Below, piece after piece: positions 25,401 to 39,599 of a DNA stretch of 64,000 nt (position 1 is its first letter; every line of letters begins with the position of its first letter). The position numbers and the translations under genes were made by a program. The notes beneath the pieces were generated by a model. It did not search any database, was not told where the DNA came from, and saw nothing but the letters and a program-made list of their open reading frames with translations. The DNA is from Fratercula arctica (Eukaryota > Chordata > Aves > Charadriiformes > Alcidae). The DNA lies in assembly GCA_947846985.1 (NCBI GenBank), contig CANTUZ010000003.1, forward strand, positions 54,074,096 to 54,138,095, in the 5' to 3' direction.

Positions 25401-28400
25401 CGTACTTGTTGCAGGCTGACAGACCCAGATGTCTCTCTCAGGCTTCAGGTTCACGAGCACATCTCTCTGACAAGAGCAGTAGGTTTGGGGCACTGCAGGC
25501 CTCTCCTTCCTCCCCAGATCTCTCCAGAACAAATGATCTGCTGGCACTGGGACAAGATGAGCTTTCACCCATGCCTGGGAAGCTCTGGTCAGGAGGTGGC
25601 ACTACACCAGACTGTAGAAAGGCCATCCAAGGTAAAGGTGGGTTACAGGAGTTCAGCCTCCAGGACGTTAGAGAGAGAAGACTTTCCAAATCTTTAACAG
25701 GGAATTTTTCACTACTCTAAGGAAAATATTGAGCCTATATCACCAAGAAAATACTAGCAATCCAGAAAGAACTTCACTATCACAATGGGTCTATTACAGC
25801 TGTGGAAAAAGGCTCCCCCATCTAAATCAGAAACTCACTAAGCCTTCCCACTCTGAGAATACTGATAGAGATATCAGAAGGTGACTGTGGACTGCCAGTT
25901 TCCGAAGGAATTGTTTCATTTATTACAGTATTTGAAATGTGAGATCCTGAGATAATGACTAAAGGATTGCTCAAGAGGATAGGATGCAACCTCTCTGAAA
26001 GCCTCTTTCTGCTCTGTTGCTGGTAAGAGAGCTAATAAACATCTTCTGAAATGGGGCTCTGGTGCACATATTGCCAAAATTCAATCTGTGCATTTGTTCC
26101 CCTGAGGCAGAGATGTTGAGTGACGAAAACCAAATTGCCAGTGTCAGCTGGGTAAAACCAGTTAATGTTCTGCAGCCTGGAATAAAGTTCCTGTACCTGC
26201 ATTCCTCTTAGGTGCAGTTCTTAGGCATTTCAAATATCCATTGAGTGAATACTTTGGGGGTTGGAGGTCAGCAGTGGTTAAACCAGAAGTGCTTGAAGGC
26301 TACTTTGCAGAACAAGCTCTTTGACTGAAGAAAATGAGATATAAACCAGCACTTTCTCTTGGGGCACGAAAGAGAGAGGATAACTGAAGGACTTAAACAG
26401 TTTGCTTTCTGTTAAAATCAATGCACTTCTCTTAGGTGGTTCAGTGGCCAGGGTTCAGCAGCGTGCCCTAGCAAGTGAGCTCCCAGGCATAGACCACCTA
26501 CAATTTACAGCAGCATAGAAGAGGTCTTCATCTATTGCACTGTGCACCTCACAGTAGCAACAGTGCTACCACTACTACAACACAGGAATAGCTGATGACA
26601 GGATAACTGATCTTGACCAGTAGGTTAGTCGCAGTTACATCCTTTGGGGAGTTTTTAACATTCTGAACCTAAGCATAATTAAAGGGTGCTTCTTCAGTTT
26701 AGTGTTCTCATGTGAGAACTAATGCTGTTTTATTAGCTGTGGATCCATGCACATGTGAGCACATGAATGCATCCACTGAACATAAAGGTTTAACCTGGAC
26801 ATTCTATATTTTGAGGTTGCTTTGGGTGAGACTGCATACCCGCTCTGGATATGAAACACCGTACCTCTGGCTTTGTCTCTAGGATCATGGAACCTTTTCA
26901 TTCAGGTACTGCATGTTGGGGCTTCCACTTGATGGCTCAGCCAAAAGTTCCAGCTGGCACTGACACAGTCATCAGTACGTGCAAATGCAAAGGAGATGGA
27001 GGCTCTATTGGCATCCTGTTCCACTGATCTCCACCCTTGGATTTTGCTGATATGGACAAGACTTTGTCCCTCAGACCAGAATGCTCCCCAGCCTCCTGAG
27101 TGGAGTGCAGTCAAATCCACTTGGATTGTTGGACTGTGCCATGCATTGTTAAAAAGCCTTTCACATCTGCTTGTAAGAAAAAGCTACTTGAGACAGATAG
27201 CGAAAAAATTGGAGAGGAGCAAAGAATGACATTTGCAAAGCCTGCTGTTTTAGCTCAGAGGTGACAGTGGTACTAACATGACTTGTGAGCTTCTTCTCTT
27301 TGTAAAGAGTTGATTTCTGTGAGTCTCTTTGATGGGACATTCAGATCCATTACAAACCATCCAGATAGATGTGTTTACTACTAGAATTCTTCAAGGAAGA
27401 TGAGAAGAAGGTTGAGAGGATGAGGATGGCAGATTTCTGGCCTCCTCTTGCCTTGATCCAGTGTGTTTTTCCCTGCTGAAAAATGAAAGCATCTCCCTTC
27501 TGAATACCTGAACATTACAGTGAATGAGGCAGTAACTACTGAGATGAGGACCACTATTATAAACTTACAGAGAAAATACTACCCAGAGGAAGGAGCTAAT
27601 GCTGACAGGGCACCTGCCTGTTTGTGACCATCACTTTCAGTAAGCAGCCTCTGGCCTGGCAGCTGAAGGATGGTGGAGACTCATTCATACCAGGGCCTGG
27701 CAGTCACCCGTGCAGCTCCGTGCAGTCTCTGGGGCTACAAACCATCAACATTGTGTCAGCAGGAGCAGAGTCAGTCCCATGCTTTCTTGGACTAAAATCT
27801 TGAGGAGAAGAGATCCACAACAGACAGGCTAAGGGGAATCAACCATAGGTCAGGTAGATCAGTGGGTCTTTCCACAGGAAAGAGGTTTTTCTGTGAGTCC
27901 TCACCAAAAGCCACAAGAAAGCTGTAGCAGCTGGATGTATCTTGGTCAGAGATGACAACTTTGAGCATATGAACTTGACAACCCAAGCTGACGTGAGGTA
28001 CTATGAAAGGCATATGTCAGCTTTAACTAGCTCAGGGTTAGCAGGCTGAAACCCTGCCTAGGCATCTACCTGTTTCCACTCCAAGTTCCTTTGCACAGCA
28101 CAGCAGCAAGGGGAGGGCCATGGTACTGACCAAACGGGGCAAAACAACAGAGCATTTGACCTGCAGTATAGAGATGCTGCTTCCAGTAAGCGCTCTCCCT
28201 GCTCTGCAAATTAGTTTTGAACCCACAAGAGGCTTGATAAGTGATACAGAAGTGGCGTGGAAAGTTGAAGCATTCAAAAGCAAAAGGAAATAATGACAGT
28301 AAGTACCTCTCCTGCAAAGCCTGCAGCTTGCCTGACTTTTATCCTTACCCCATCACTGCTAGAGCTACTCCAAGCGCCCCCTTCCTCTTCTTTCAAATGA

Positions 28401-31400
28401 TTAAACCCTGACCATGCTCGGGGGAGGAGAAGGTGTCTCAAACCATAAATAAAGATGTGAGTCTAAAGGTCAGGCAAGCCAAACTGATGTTTCAACTCCC
28501 AGTTCATACTGGGCTGTACACTCAGTTGGACTCTGCGTCCAGTAGATATTTATAAAAATTTACCTTAATTAGTCTCATTAGCCCTGTTTTGTAGCTGGGC
28601 TTCAGAGTCAGTGAGAAGGAGCCCAGGTAACAGCTAACGCCCCAACCCATGGTGCAGCGTTCTCCAATTTATCAGAGGTTACTGGGGCCATTGTGGAAGG
28701 CTGCAGCAAGGTTATGATGGGCAAGCATGCAATCAGTTTGTTTCCTTAATTCATGGTCAGGCCTCCAATGATCACTGGAAGCAGGAGGGGATAAATGCAG
28801 ATGCAGAAACCAAAGTACTTGCAACTTTGTGCTGAAGCAAGCTTGCATCTCAGGGGTTTGTTTTCAAGGGTAGGCATCACACTCACTGAGTTGAGCACAA
28901 AGTATCTGTCTCTAGGTTTGAATCTGTCCTGTGGGATTAGAGTCACTGGATTTGAAGCCAACCAGCCTGTTATTTGGACAGGGTGAGGAGGTGGCTGTGA
29001 CTGAGCTGCCCACCCGGTCTTGCCAACACTTCAGTGACCTTGCTCTTGAAGTGGAGAGCTGGAGTCCAGTGGGAGCACAACCATCACTTTAGAAAGGAAA
29101 GAAGTGGAGGCAGCTTCTGATTTTGGCAGCGTAAACCCACCTGTTTCGTGGATGCCACAGCTTCAGACCTCACACCAGTGAATCTGAGCCGGGAACATGG
29201 TTTCCCCTTCTTGGTGAAAACAAATTTGTGCCGGATCAATAAGTATCTAAGGAGATGTGTATGCATGTATGTCTTTAATTGCTGGAGAGCTATGGCCTAG
29301 AATGCCAACGTGCTCAAGCACCCTGCTCCCTTAATCGTTTAAAGTGCTGTGCATGCTGCTTGGATACCTCTTAACACTGTTTGCTAGATCAGATATCAAA
29401 CAGGAATGTTAAACTTTGAAAGCGGGGCAGCGGTATGCCTTCGTAATTGCCCTTCTCTCTGAATAATGGAAGCCCACTGGACAGGACAGTGATTTATTAA
29501 CATTACCTCTCCTGCCTTCTCACTTCTCCATGCACCATCTCAAGCAATTCAGTCAGTAATTTTTTATTGCTGTATTTTATCATGGCATGCTTATCCTAGA
29601 GGACTAACAAATTTATGCTTCTAGAAAACTCATATTCTCATAGTTGTTCCTTGAATCCAAAATATTTTTCTACCATTGTTGTGTGAACATTTTTCTCATT
29701 CTCAGAGCCACAATGGTTTGTGTTGCTGCTCTGGCTCCTATTCCCTTTGCTTCCATCAGTAACAAGAAATTGTTGGAAGTCAGAAGCAGTCCTAGGGCTG
29801 GAATCTGGCCTCTGAGCTCTTCACTGCTGTGATGGTTAGGACATATCGTACATGCCAGTAAACCAGGTGTGACAGAGCGGGATTTGGACAGGAGCCCTCC
29901 AAACGCTATCCAAATTGCAGAATCTGCTACGGCCAAGGGCTGCTTTCTACCCCACAGACACTACTGCTTGTGTTTCATTTCTAGCTAGTCTAGGAAATTC
30001 ATCATATTTCACCTGCTCATTGGCTTTATGTTTGCTGAGCTGTTAAATTAGTATCAGGAAAAAAAAATCTCACTGTGCACATTGGTTGAAAGCCAACTTC
30101 TAACGACTGGTGAAGCTTTTCCCTCCATTGCTCCAGGGACCCTATTTGCCCGCCAGCACCATGTTTAGCTCAGAAAAACCCAATTAGCAGAGGAGACAGA
30201 CTGATACGGGTCCATGGTCATCTGCAGCTGATCTCTCTGCTGAGCAGATGGAGATGTGTGTCCCCTCCTGGCGTGGGTGGTGCACCCTTTTCTCGCTCAC
30301 GCTCCAGTGCCTGCAACCCCCTTGCCTCTGGAGCCCCGTGGCTGCAGGTGGCCTGCTCTACCTGCCCAACCTATGCTGCTCCCACCGCACGCCGCTGAGC
30401 GATGCTCCAGATCAGCACACACTTGCTCTCTCCTCAAAGCTATTATCTCACAACCTGGAAATAATAGCCCAGTAGGGGCTTCTTGGGCGACAGAACTGCT
30501 TCTAAGAATCATGAAAATTGCTGCTCTTTGTAACAGGGCAAATTTAGCCCCTTCTGTGCTGCCAGTGGCACTTAAAAGGCCTTATTCACACAACTGCCAC
30601 TCTTCTCAAGAGAGTGCAGTAAAACCTCCCAGACTGGAATGGAAGCAATTGACATTTGCCAAGTTCCTGTGTAAATGATCATTTTTTTGTAGCGAGCCAA
30701 ATAAGCCACTGGAGCAAGCTATCCAAAGAAAGTTTTCAGAAATAGCTAACTCCTGATGAAGCAGGTCAAATCTATCTCTTTCAACTTGAAGTTATGGTGA
30801 ATCACAGGCAAGCACTCAAATAGCTCTTCTTTCACTGCAAACAAGATACAAAAGATACGCACACAAGATACACAACCACAGTCAGTCTTACTGTTAATAT
30901 ACACCAGTTAAATCTCACATCTCCTTAAGACCTTCCCCTTGTTGCTCCCTGATGGACAACATGACTGCACTAATCTTGAAAAGAGATTTTTAGGGTTTTT
31001 CTTCCAAGTGATGACTGAGCTGTGGGAAGCAAACTGTGTCAGAACCAACCCCTACACTGGATAGATACATCTTTAGCAACTTACTGAAAATATGATAGAT
31101 GTGCCCCTATAAAAATTGTTACCAAGAGAAACTCGGTTCATGTCTCGCAAAGCAGTGTCCCTTGCTGTGGCCAAAACATCATCTTTTTACACATAGTTTG
31201 CTAATAAGAATCAGTATTTTATCCTTAAAGGGGAGACAAACGTATTTTTCACTCCTTTACGGTGCAAGTGTCTTTCCCTCCTTGTGTATGGTAGCTTGCA
31301 GGTAGACCATGTTCCCACAGGAATGGCTGGATTTGGCCCGTGAGCCAAGGGATTCATAGGCACTTTGGGATTCAGCCACAGCAGACATGGGAGGAGGCTG

Positions 31401-31711
31401 ACATGGTGCCTGTGGGGCAGCATCTCCAGTGCAGGTCCCATCCATGTGCCCGGTATGGGACTGTCTCCACAAGCACAGACCGGGGCTTGCTGGCTCACCC
31501 ACACAAGGTGGAAGTAAACAAGGCTAATACTGAAAGTGGCCACATTGCCTCCCTTTACGGGCAGCCTAGATATAGCCATGTGCCCGCCACCATGTTTCTT
31601 CTTTCCATGCTTGTCTTGGCCAGCGATTGTTTACACTCAGCTGAGGGACTGGCCAAATTAAAACAGCAAGGAAAGGTGTGCCTGTGTGCCTGCCCGTCTT
31701 TCTCCCTCCCT
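22481..31711. other. Non-coding, no gene recognised
   Basis: Nine kilobases without a recognisable exon or RNA gene. An AT palindrome is at 24058-24084 and a T14 run at 22977-22990. Segments near 27.6-28.7 kb look like moderately old dispersed repeats by texture, but I cannot assign a family. Open frames reach only about 140 codons and look random. Confidence 0.5.
24058..24084. repeat. AT-rich imperfect palindrome
   Basis: Alternating AAATTT blocks, self-complementary around a central TTTTTAAA, able to form an AT cruciform. Probably simple-sequence drift. Confidence 0.6.
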
Positions 31712-31772
31712 GACTAGATGATCTCCAGAGGTCCCTTCCAACCCTATGGTTCTATGATTCTATGATTCTATT
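31712..31772 (+). mobile_element. CR1 LINE 3' tail (avian/sauropsid type)
   Basis: GACTAGATGATCTCCAGAGG followed by TCCCTTCCAACCCTATGG and about two and a half copies of the 8-bp repeat TTCTATGA (31750-31771) is the signature 3' end of a CR1 retroposon, here in + orientation. Only the terminal 61 bases are recognisable; the sequence upstream does not continue into CR1, so the copy is strongly 5'-truncated, as is usual for CR1. It is the youngest-looking CR1 in the window and the best single indication that the genome is avian. Confidence 0.92.
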
Positions 31773-34499
31773 CAATGGGCAAAATCCTGTCCAAAGTGCA
31801 GCATGGAGAGGTCTTCTCACCAGGGTCTAGGGACCCACCCTTAGGACCACCCTGTGCCTGGGATCTATCTCAGAGAGCAGCTTCACGTGAAACGAGGAGA
31901 GAGATTTGTTGGTCCCACATCGGCTTTGCTTCAGGATGCGATGAAGAGGTTTATGTTGAGAAAAGCATATCAACATTCATGGCACCAGTCTTTCCAGTGT
32001 CGCTTATGCTTACCGTGCCCTCATAAATATTTTTAAAAAGCAGCCTGTGCCAATGGAAAACAGCTCCCTTGTATCAGGAGGCCTCATCTCAATTGTTTTT
32101 GCGGAGCTAGGCGTTCAGTCGAGTCACTTGTGCAGAACAACTCAGCAGAAAATATGGTATCACGTCAAAAAGTCATTTCCTGGTAACGTGGCATCTTCTT
32201 TGGCAAAAGCTTCTTAAAACAAACAAACAAAAAGGCACAATAGATAAATTTCTCAATTCCAGGCTGGTTTAGACCATATCTGCCAGACAGCAAGCACTGT
32301 TGGTCACACAGTAAGTGACTTTCCCTTCCTTCCTTATTCCTGCTCCGAGGTCCTGCACACACTCTATGTGTGTTTTCGGATACAGCTCTGTGATTACTTT
32401 GGAAGTGCAAAATACTTGGCGTAAGGGATTGTGACAGAGTTTCCTTGGCTCTGACAAGTCTCCTCAGTGCCTCCAGCTTTGGCTAGCCCAAAACAAAATC
32501 TTTGCTTCAAAATACCATTCAGTATTTCAGCAATAAAACAGCCATCTCAGATGGCACTCTCTAGTGTCGCCTGACCATCCGACCTGCTGGGGAAGGAGGC
32601 TGGGGGAAGAACGCAAATGTACATCTGGAATTGGCATTGGGATTCCTGGCCTTGATTGCTCCTTTGTGGAGTCCTGTCAACCAGCCGGTTGTCTGGGTGC
32701 GAGTGTTTGAGTGGCCTTCCCTGGCCATTTCAGTGTGAACCGTTAATCAGCAAGTGTGTGGGATACAGCCCGCTCCTTTAGAGATGACCTTGTGCTGGGA
32801 TTTAGGGTTGTTTTGTTGCTTTGTATGTTTTGCACTGCTTCCCTTCCCTTTTCTACTACCTACCCATTCCTGCTTCTTCTGGCTCCAGCTAAACCTGTGT
32901 GGGATGACTCAAGCTTATGCTTGTTACTGAGTTCAGGACCGCTCAGGGCTTTTGCAAGAGCACCACACGATGTGTGCATGGCGTTGGTGAATGAAGAGTT
33001 TTGTATTGGAACATTAATTACCGAGGGGCCTGGTGCAGAACAGGAAATACAAGTCCTTTTCTTAAATAAACGTTTTCAGTTTGGGTTGGCTGAATATCTG
33101 GATACCAATTCTCTATGGGTTGGGATCCTTTAGGTTTATTTATCCTGTTATGTTTCTGTTTTCAAATTTAATGACTCCCTAACTATCATCACCGTGGTAG
33201 AAAAAATATTGATACGCAAGGTACAGGAGACAATTTTATGTTCAATTTCAACAGAAGTAAGGAAACTATTCAGCCTGAGGCATCACTGAACAGCTCTGTC
33301 TATTCACACAAGAAATGGATAAACTAGATTTGTCATTTCTTGCCATCAAACAGCATTTTCTATTTCTTCTGCTTTCCAGAATGGGGACTTAAAACTCAGA
33401 CACAAGTAAACAGCAACTTTTTTTTCAGTTCTCCCTATTCTGATAAGAATATTTTGTTATGGGAAAAACAAAACCAAAAACCCTACACATAGGGAAATCA
33501 GAGGGGGTTATAATCAGAATACTGCATCCCACATGGTGTCTAATTGCACAAATATCAGAGATTTGTATAATGGAAGAAATATTGTCAACGCTGAAAATAG
33601 CCTAAGCAATACTGCTTCAAGTTTTTAATAACATGGAGTGTCAAATAAACGGGGTTTGGGGTAAATACAAGTTAATTAGTTAATTACGTCTCATTAAGTA
33701 GAAAATAGGCAGAGGCATTCCAGAGATTAAAATAAAGTATACTGCTTAATAGAGTGGAAATAGATTATGTTTGAGAAGAATGTCCATGAAGTAAGTTCAC
33801 TGATTTGTCTGCCTGTCAGTCAGACTTTGTCTGCCTGCCTCTACTCCTCCTCCCATTTTGCTCTCGTTTCCAGCACAAGGCCACATGGAGGCTTTGGAAG
33901 GCTGGGGAGGAGATATGACTATATCTGCTTTATTTTTAAAAAAATTCAGAAGAGAAAAGATTCCCTTACAAGATAATCCTTGTCTGAAAAGAATTTCTAA
34001 CAAAAGGGTATTGTGCCCGTAGAGGTAAATCTTTTGGTTTTCTTTATACTAGACAAAGATAATTAGTCACTGGACTGAAACTTGATCGTAGGCTGCCTGT
34101 AGCAGCATGACAGTCAGTAGGGGCAAATGGAAGACACTGCTGACAAGTCATAGACATATTTTCATAAAAATAGTTTCCTGGAACTGAGAGGAGTTGGGAG
34201 AAAAAAAGTAGGTAGAAGAATAATGATTATTAAGTTAGAGACAAACATATTCAACAGTCATATAAAACTGATTTAGTAAGCTCGAATTAAAAGGAAGTAA
34301 AATGGGACCAAAAGCTGATCTGAAGTGATCCACACAGTTGCAACACTCACCCTCATTCAAGTTTTCAAAATTTAGTGAAATTCAGAGCACATCACAAAAA
34401 AGCCGGAATTCCCTGCTGAAGGAAATAGATTCTTCTAGAGAACGACCCAGATGCCAAAACTTCAGACTGTGTGAATATTTTAGTGTCTCTCAGTAAATT
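31773..34499. other. Non-coding, no gene recognised
   Basis: No exon or named repeat recognised. A + strand frame at 32756-33133 (125 codons) begins with a hydrophobic leucine-rich segment but has no family resemblance and no splice or promoter support. Confidence 0.5.
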
Positions 34500-36250
34500 G
34501 TTTCCAGTCATAAGGAGCAATATTCAAGTGAAATTAACTATGCATTAATAAGAGAGAGAAAAAAGTTTGGAGCTTTAGTAACCTGGAAGATGTAAAAAGC
34601 AGCTGAAGACAGGTAAGAATGGGGCAGCTATATTTGTGTCCTAAGAATGATATGACTACTTTGACACAAGGGATACTACAAGAGGGAAATGGCCCCTTGA
34701 TAGATAAAAATGATAAAATGGTCAATGATAATATAGAAAAGATAGACTTACTCCATTCTTATCTGTATTTGGAAGCCAGAAAGCTAGTGAACATAAATGT
34801 CTTCTTTCCACTCATAAAAGAGGACTATATTAAATGACACTGACTCAGAATGAATATTTTGAAAATCAGCAGACCTAGAAAACTTGCAGTCAAGAGACCT
34901 ACAGAGATGATGGAGAAGATCCCGGCCTAGAAATACTCATTTTTAGTGAATCTTGAAACACCAGAAGGACACTAGAACAATGCAGAGTGTTCAGCCAACG
35001 TCACAGTAGGTCACCAGCACACTTGACAGCACTGCAGCTTAGTTTGCCTGACAAGGGATCCTAGGCAGCAGAAAAATGAATTGTTAATGAAATTAGATGG
35101 GAAAACAGTCGCTAGAAGTCTACACTGTTTTACAACATAGCATTCTTGTAAGAAACTAATGACATACAATGTCTGTGTGGTTTCTTCCAGAGGGATTAAC
35201 ATACGGCTTGAAGCCACTCCAAAGAGTTCATTAGCTGGTTCCCTTCAGGTGGCCATCCGTATGCAGCAGGTTATTCAGTGCTGCTTAGATATGACCAGAC
35301 TGAACTAACAAGCAGTTTGCCCAAAGCGTCTCAGTCATCAGCTGTGGGTCACAGGTAAGACCAAAGCAGAATCGATCTTGACACGTTGGCGAAGAACTTG
35401 TCAGGTGAGAGATGCATGACTGATCTCTGCTGTAAAAACAGGTGAAAACTTCACAAAGGCCCTTGATGATTTGACCTTTCAAAGCCAAGTCAGGTGATCC
35501 ATATGACTTTGAGCATGTAAGCAAGAGACACCAGCAAAGCACCTAAGGGAGTGGGACTTCATTAGTGACTGGAATCCAGGTCAGCTTCTGATAGCGACTG
35601 AAAAAAATCACCTCGGAATAAGAAACTGAAAATTGTACTACCCCAATCCAGTTTGAGCAGGGATGTGCTTTTATCCCTGTGTATAGTATTGGGGAGATTG
35701 TTTCAACGCCCACAGTTTTAGAAGGTTGTTGAAATATTGGAGTGGGTGCAGAAAACAGCCACAAAAATTACGCAAGGTCTAGAGAAAAAAGCCATAGCAA
35801 AGACTTGGAGAACTCAGTCTTTTGAGTTTAATAGAGACTTGTAAAAAATGAGAGATGACTTGATTACAGGGGATGGTTCCCTCCTGAGGGAAAATGTCAT
35901 GGACTAAAGAGCTCTTAATCTAGCAGACAAATGTGCAACAAAGGCCAATAGCGGAAAGTGGAGGCCTGGCAAATTCAAATGAGAAAATAATCAGAAATGT
36001 TTAGCAGTGAGAGTAAGCATTAAAACAAATTGCCAAAGAAAGTGGTTGGTTCTTCATGTCGAGCTATCGTCACATCAAAGCTCCAGGCCTTTCTAAATGA
36101 CGAGTTTCTGTTAGACAAGCCATTGGGCTCCTTATGATAATGACTGACCAAAACCTAATGGCCCATCTCAAGGGCTGAAACTTAACTGGCTTTAGGAGGC
36201 TCAGATCAGATGAGTTATTGACCTCTCTAGCCCTCATTCTGTGGGTCTAA
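34500..36250 (+). mobile_element. Old CR1 LINE, decayed ORF2 and 3' end
   Basis: At 34690-34770 the translation NGPLIDKNDKMVNDNIEK is like the CR1 ORF2 linker between endonuclease and reverse transcriptase ('GPLLDEDG-hl-tdD-EKAE'). From about 35730 the nucleotide sequence tracks the 3' half of a turtle/archosaur CR1 in order: GTGGGTGCAGAAAACAGCCA, then GATGACTTGATTACAG, GAGCTCTTAATCTAGCAGAC, GCCTGGCAAATTCAAATGAG, CAGTGAGAGTAAGCATT, and AAACCTAATGGCCCATCTCA close to the tail. Many stops and indels leave no functional frame. The part at about 35230-35560 does not fit CR1 and may be a later insertion or a diverged region; the start is uncertain. The lineage differs from that of the copy at 51.4 kb. 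Confidence 0.8.
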
Positions 36251-39200
36251 GAGAATGGTATATATCAGTTTTAATTTTTTAACTCTTACCTACCAGCTGT
36301 ATTTGTCATCTCTCTGGTAAACAAAGACTTCCTGCAGCTTTTGCCTGTCTGGACTCTATAGGTGAGCAAAGAACTGTGTCTGCATCTCTGGAGATGCAAA
36401 TCCTCTGCTAAGTGAATCTCTCCTTGTAGCTAAGTACCCTGCAATAGCAGGGGCTTTTCTTTTCTCAGACTTTTCCATTTTTCCTGGAAAAAGGGCAGTT
36501 TCTCTCTATCCATCTCTCTCTTTCTCCCTTTCTCCATCTCAAGCCACAATTGCCAAGTCTCCTGGAAAATATTTTCTAGCTTCTGGAATGGATTAGTATC
36601 CCTGCTCGGTACAGATCTTCTGTACTGTATTTCTCTGGGTGGTTTTCAGAGCCTCTTGGGGCCCACTACTTCCCATGGTCTGGCAAAATCCCTGACCACC
36701 ACTTGGGACCTCGGTTTGTTTATTTTAACATTTATAGTGCAAAAAAACTGAAACCAATTGATGCCAACCATTGGTACATAACAAAAAAAATTAATATCGA
36801 CCAAATACATTTCTATCCACTAAAGAAAGATGTAGAATAAAGGCCTCACCCAGTGTCAAATTAAATAAAGGCCAGAGTTAAAAGTTTTGTCTTGCGACAC
36901 GTTCTACAACTGTCCAAACTGCGTGGCAAGAAGCAATAAATACTGGAGCCAAGGGCTTGGGGGACGAGTCCTCCTGCCTGGTCCCAGCAGCTCAGCCCCA
37001 GAGACAGACAGCAGGAGCATTCTGGTTCATTGCAACTATTGTAAAAATTTAACAGCCCCAGGGCAGATCCCAGCTCCTGTTGGAGATGACAAGGCTGACA
37101 AGCTCTAGGAAAGCTGGTGTCTTAAATAAGCACATGTGGCAGAGGCCTCAGAGGAGCCCTTGCCTCTCACCTAGGGCCCTACTCTTCTGACACTCCTGTT
37201 CTCTTACTTCTCTCCTGCCCTGCGCAGGAGGTGGGCTGTGGAACTGACTTACTCCATGGTCTTTACTTCAATCTTTGCACCTCTCTCCACCGTCTTCACA
37301 GTTTGGGGGATTTCTCTGCTCTGTCAAAAAAAACCAGGAGGTGAAGGAATTAAGTGTCATTGAGACATCTGGAAAAAGCTGTCTTACACTTTTTCGTGGC
37401 GTGCACGCCCAGGTTGAAAATGGTGATCTGCCTCTACTCCCTTTCCTAGGTCCCTGGTGTTGCTGCTCACCCCAGTAGGGCTCCTGAGTTTCCAGCCCTT
37501 AGTTCCTTGGCTCAGATAGTGCCAAAGCTATTGTTTTTTGTGCTGGAGCTATGTGGTTTCTATGCCAGAATTATAAGTAAACCATGAATAAATATTAACA
37601 TTTTTCTGTAGACTTATGCAACTTTTTCCATGAAGACCCTAAAAAATGGCTAAAGTCTTGCCTTGTCATTAGGGATAGGGAAGTGCATGGTGCATTTGTG
37701 TCTTAAAGGACCAATAGTTTGTCCAGAAAGAGCATGTTTGCAGACCAGAGATGTTCTGAAGGATATCACGTATACAACCCCAACCAAAAGGCCTCTGCAA
37801 AGGCCCAGATGAGCAGATGGATATGAAATCTGCTTTCCAGCCAAACTTCAGTCTACAAGCACATCTGCTACTGCTCTTGAGCATGCACAAAACATGGCTA
37901 TAATGTCAATTATGTTGGGGGCAAAGTCCTACAAAAAGACCCAGCATCCCCTAGGTTCCAACATGGCACCACAACCAGGAGTGCTTATCTTTTCCATCCT
38001 GGGGTGAGAATGGTAGTCATCACCAGCCATGTGTGCATACTCGAGCCTGCTGGCTTCGCCACTGCCTTTCACCTAGGGTGCCAGCAATGTTCCCTTGGTC
38101 TTCTACCAGGAAACACTACCGTACGTGACATCCCAAACACTTTATAAAGTGCTTTCAGCCTTAGCGTGCATATCAGCAGTTTGTAAAACACATAGGGGTG
38201 GAAACACGCATGCCAAATTCTTCGAGCAGTGAGACTGATTAGTGGTTCAAGGTTTGTCTGGAGAAAATGCTTGTAAAATGGTGGACTCATGTTTGAGCAG
38301 CCTTCATTGCTGGGGAGCTCAGATACATCCTGTGAAATCTGCACGTGTTTTTGAGGTTGGTGGGTGGATATATGCCTATTACAGAGACTAGCTATACAGA
38401 TGCTCAACAATCAAGCTGTTAATGGACTCCTACGCACTTGTAAGGTACACAGGGCTCATGGAGTGCCTGCCAAGTTCCTCAAGTAGTAACAGTTCATGAC
38501 ACTCTTGAGATATCTGCCAAATGCCGACACAGTGTTCTGAAGTTGCTATTTCAGGGCATAATTTTAAAAATACTTCTAGCTCAGGATTTAGATGCCAAAA
38601 AGCATTTGTGTATGAATTGTAATGTAACCCATAAACCCAACAGGAAACATCAGAGCCTTCTCCTTTTGTAGATACAATGTGACTAAGGAGCGTTAGGAAA
38701 ATGTTCCTTTATTGGCAAGAAAACAAATACATTTTACTGTCCCATATGTGCAAAATGAAACAACCAATTAACATATATCTGGCAAAGAAAGATATTTTTA
38801 CCTTCCAGCATTGCCCACACATCCCAAATTGTGTATTGATTGCAACATTTATGAGTATTGCATGGGAGGCAGATGGTGAACGCTCTGCTAAGCACCAAGC
38901 TTGGCTGAGGAGGAGGCACTGTAGTTCTAGTCACTGAATCAGCAATTCAGCTCAGCCTGAATTTGCTCACGTTTCTGGAGCTCACACTGGGAATGCTCAG
39001 TGGCCTAGCAAAAGCTTTCACATGGTCACTTTCATATCATCAGCAGGCTGGCATAATCACTCTCATAGTACTAATATAATTCTTATCCTTTCCGTAGATG
39101 CCAAATTTAATTGCAACAGAAAAGCAGTCGCAAGAAAAGACACTTGTCTGCTTTGCCTGACATACAATCTACATTTGTAGATATAAGTTCAATAAAGAGG

Positions 39201-39599
39201 GAGTGCATGTGTATATGTTGTGTGTGTTTTCAGCACATTGGCCCTTTGAACCTGACTTCTTTTTCTTTTCTTTTTTTTTTTTTTCTTCTATTAACATTCA
39301 GGTGGGTATGAGGAAGTCTTAAAGCTAACAAGATGCTAGCCCTATTTTTCCCAGTATGTTTTTACAGGGGAAATGCGAAGACAACAACAACAGTGTGAAC
39401 AACAGAATGCAAGTCCCACCTCTGCGGTGAGCCATCCTCAGTGCGTGCTTTTAGCCTAGCCACACCAGCTTCTGGATGAGAATGAAATATGCATTTGTTG
39501 TTTCCAGTATTGCTACTAGCCCTTTGTAACTGCTGAGTAGATTGGAATATCCCATCCCACCATTTTGAGCCACTCCCCATCTTCTTTACCAAGTTTGTC
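36251..39599. other. Non-coding, no gene recognised
   Basis: No exon, RNA gene or repeat family recognised. A T14 tract lies at 39271-39284. Confidence 0.5.

Noticed and set aside
32756..33133. 125-codon + strand frame with a hydrophobic leucine-rich start
   Set aside because: Looks like a signal peptide at first sight, but the rest has no family features and there is no promoter or splice support.
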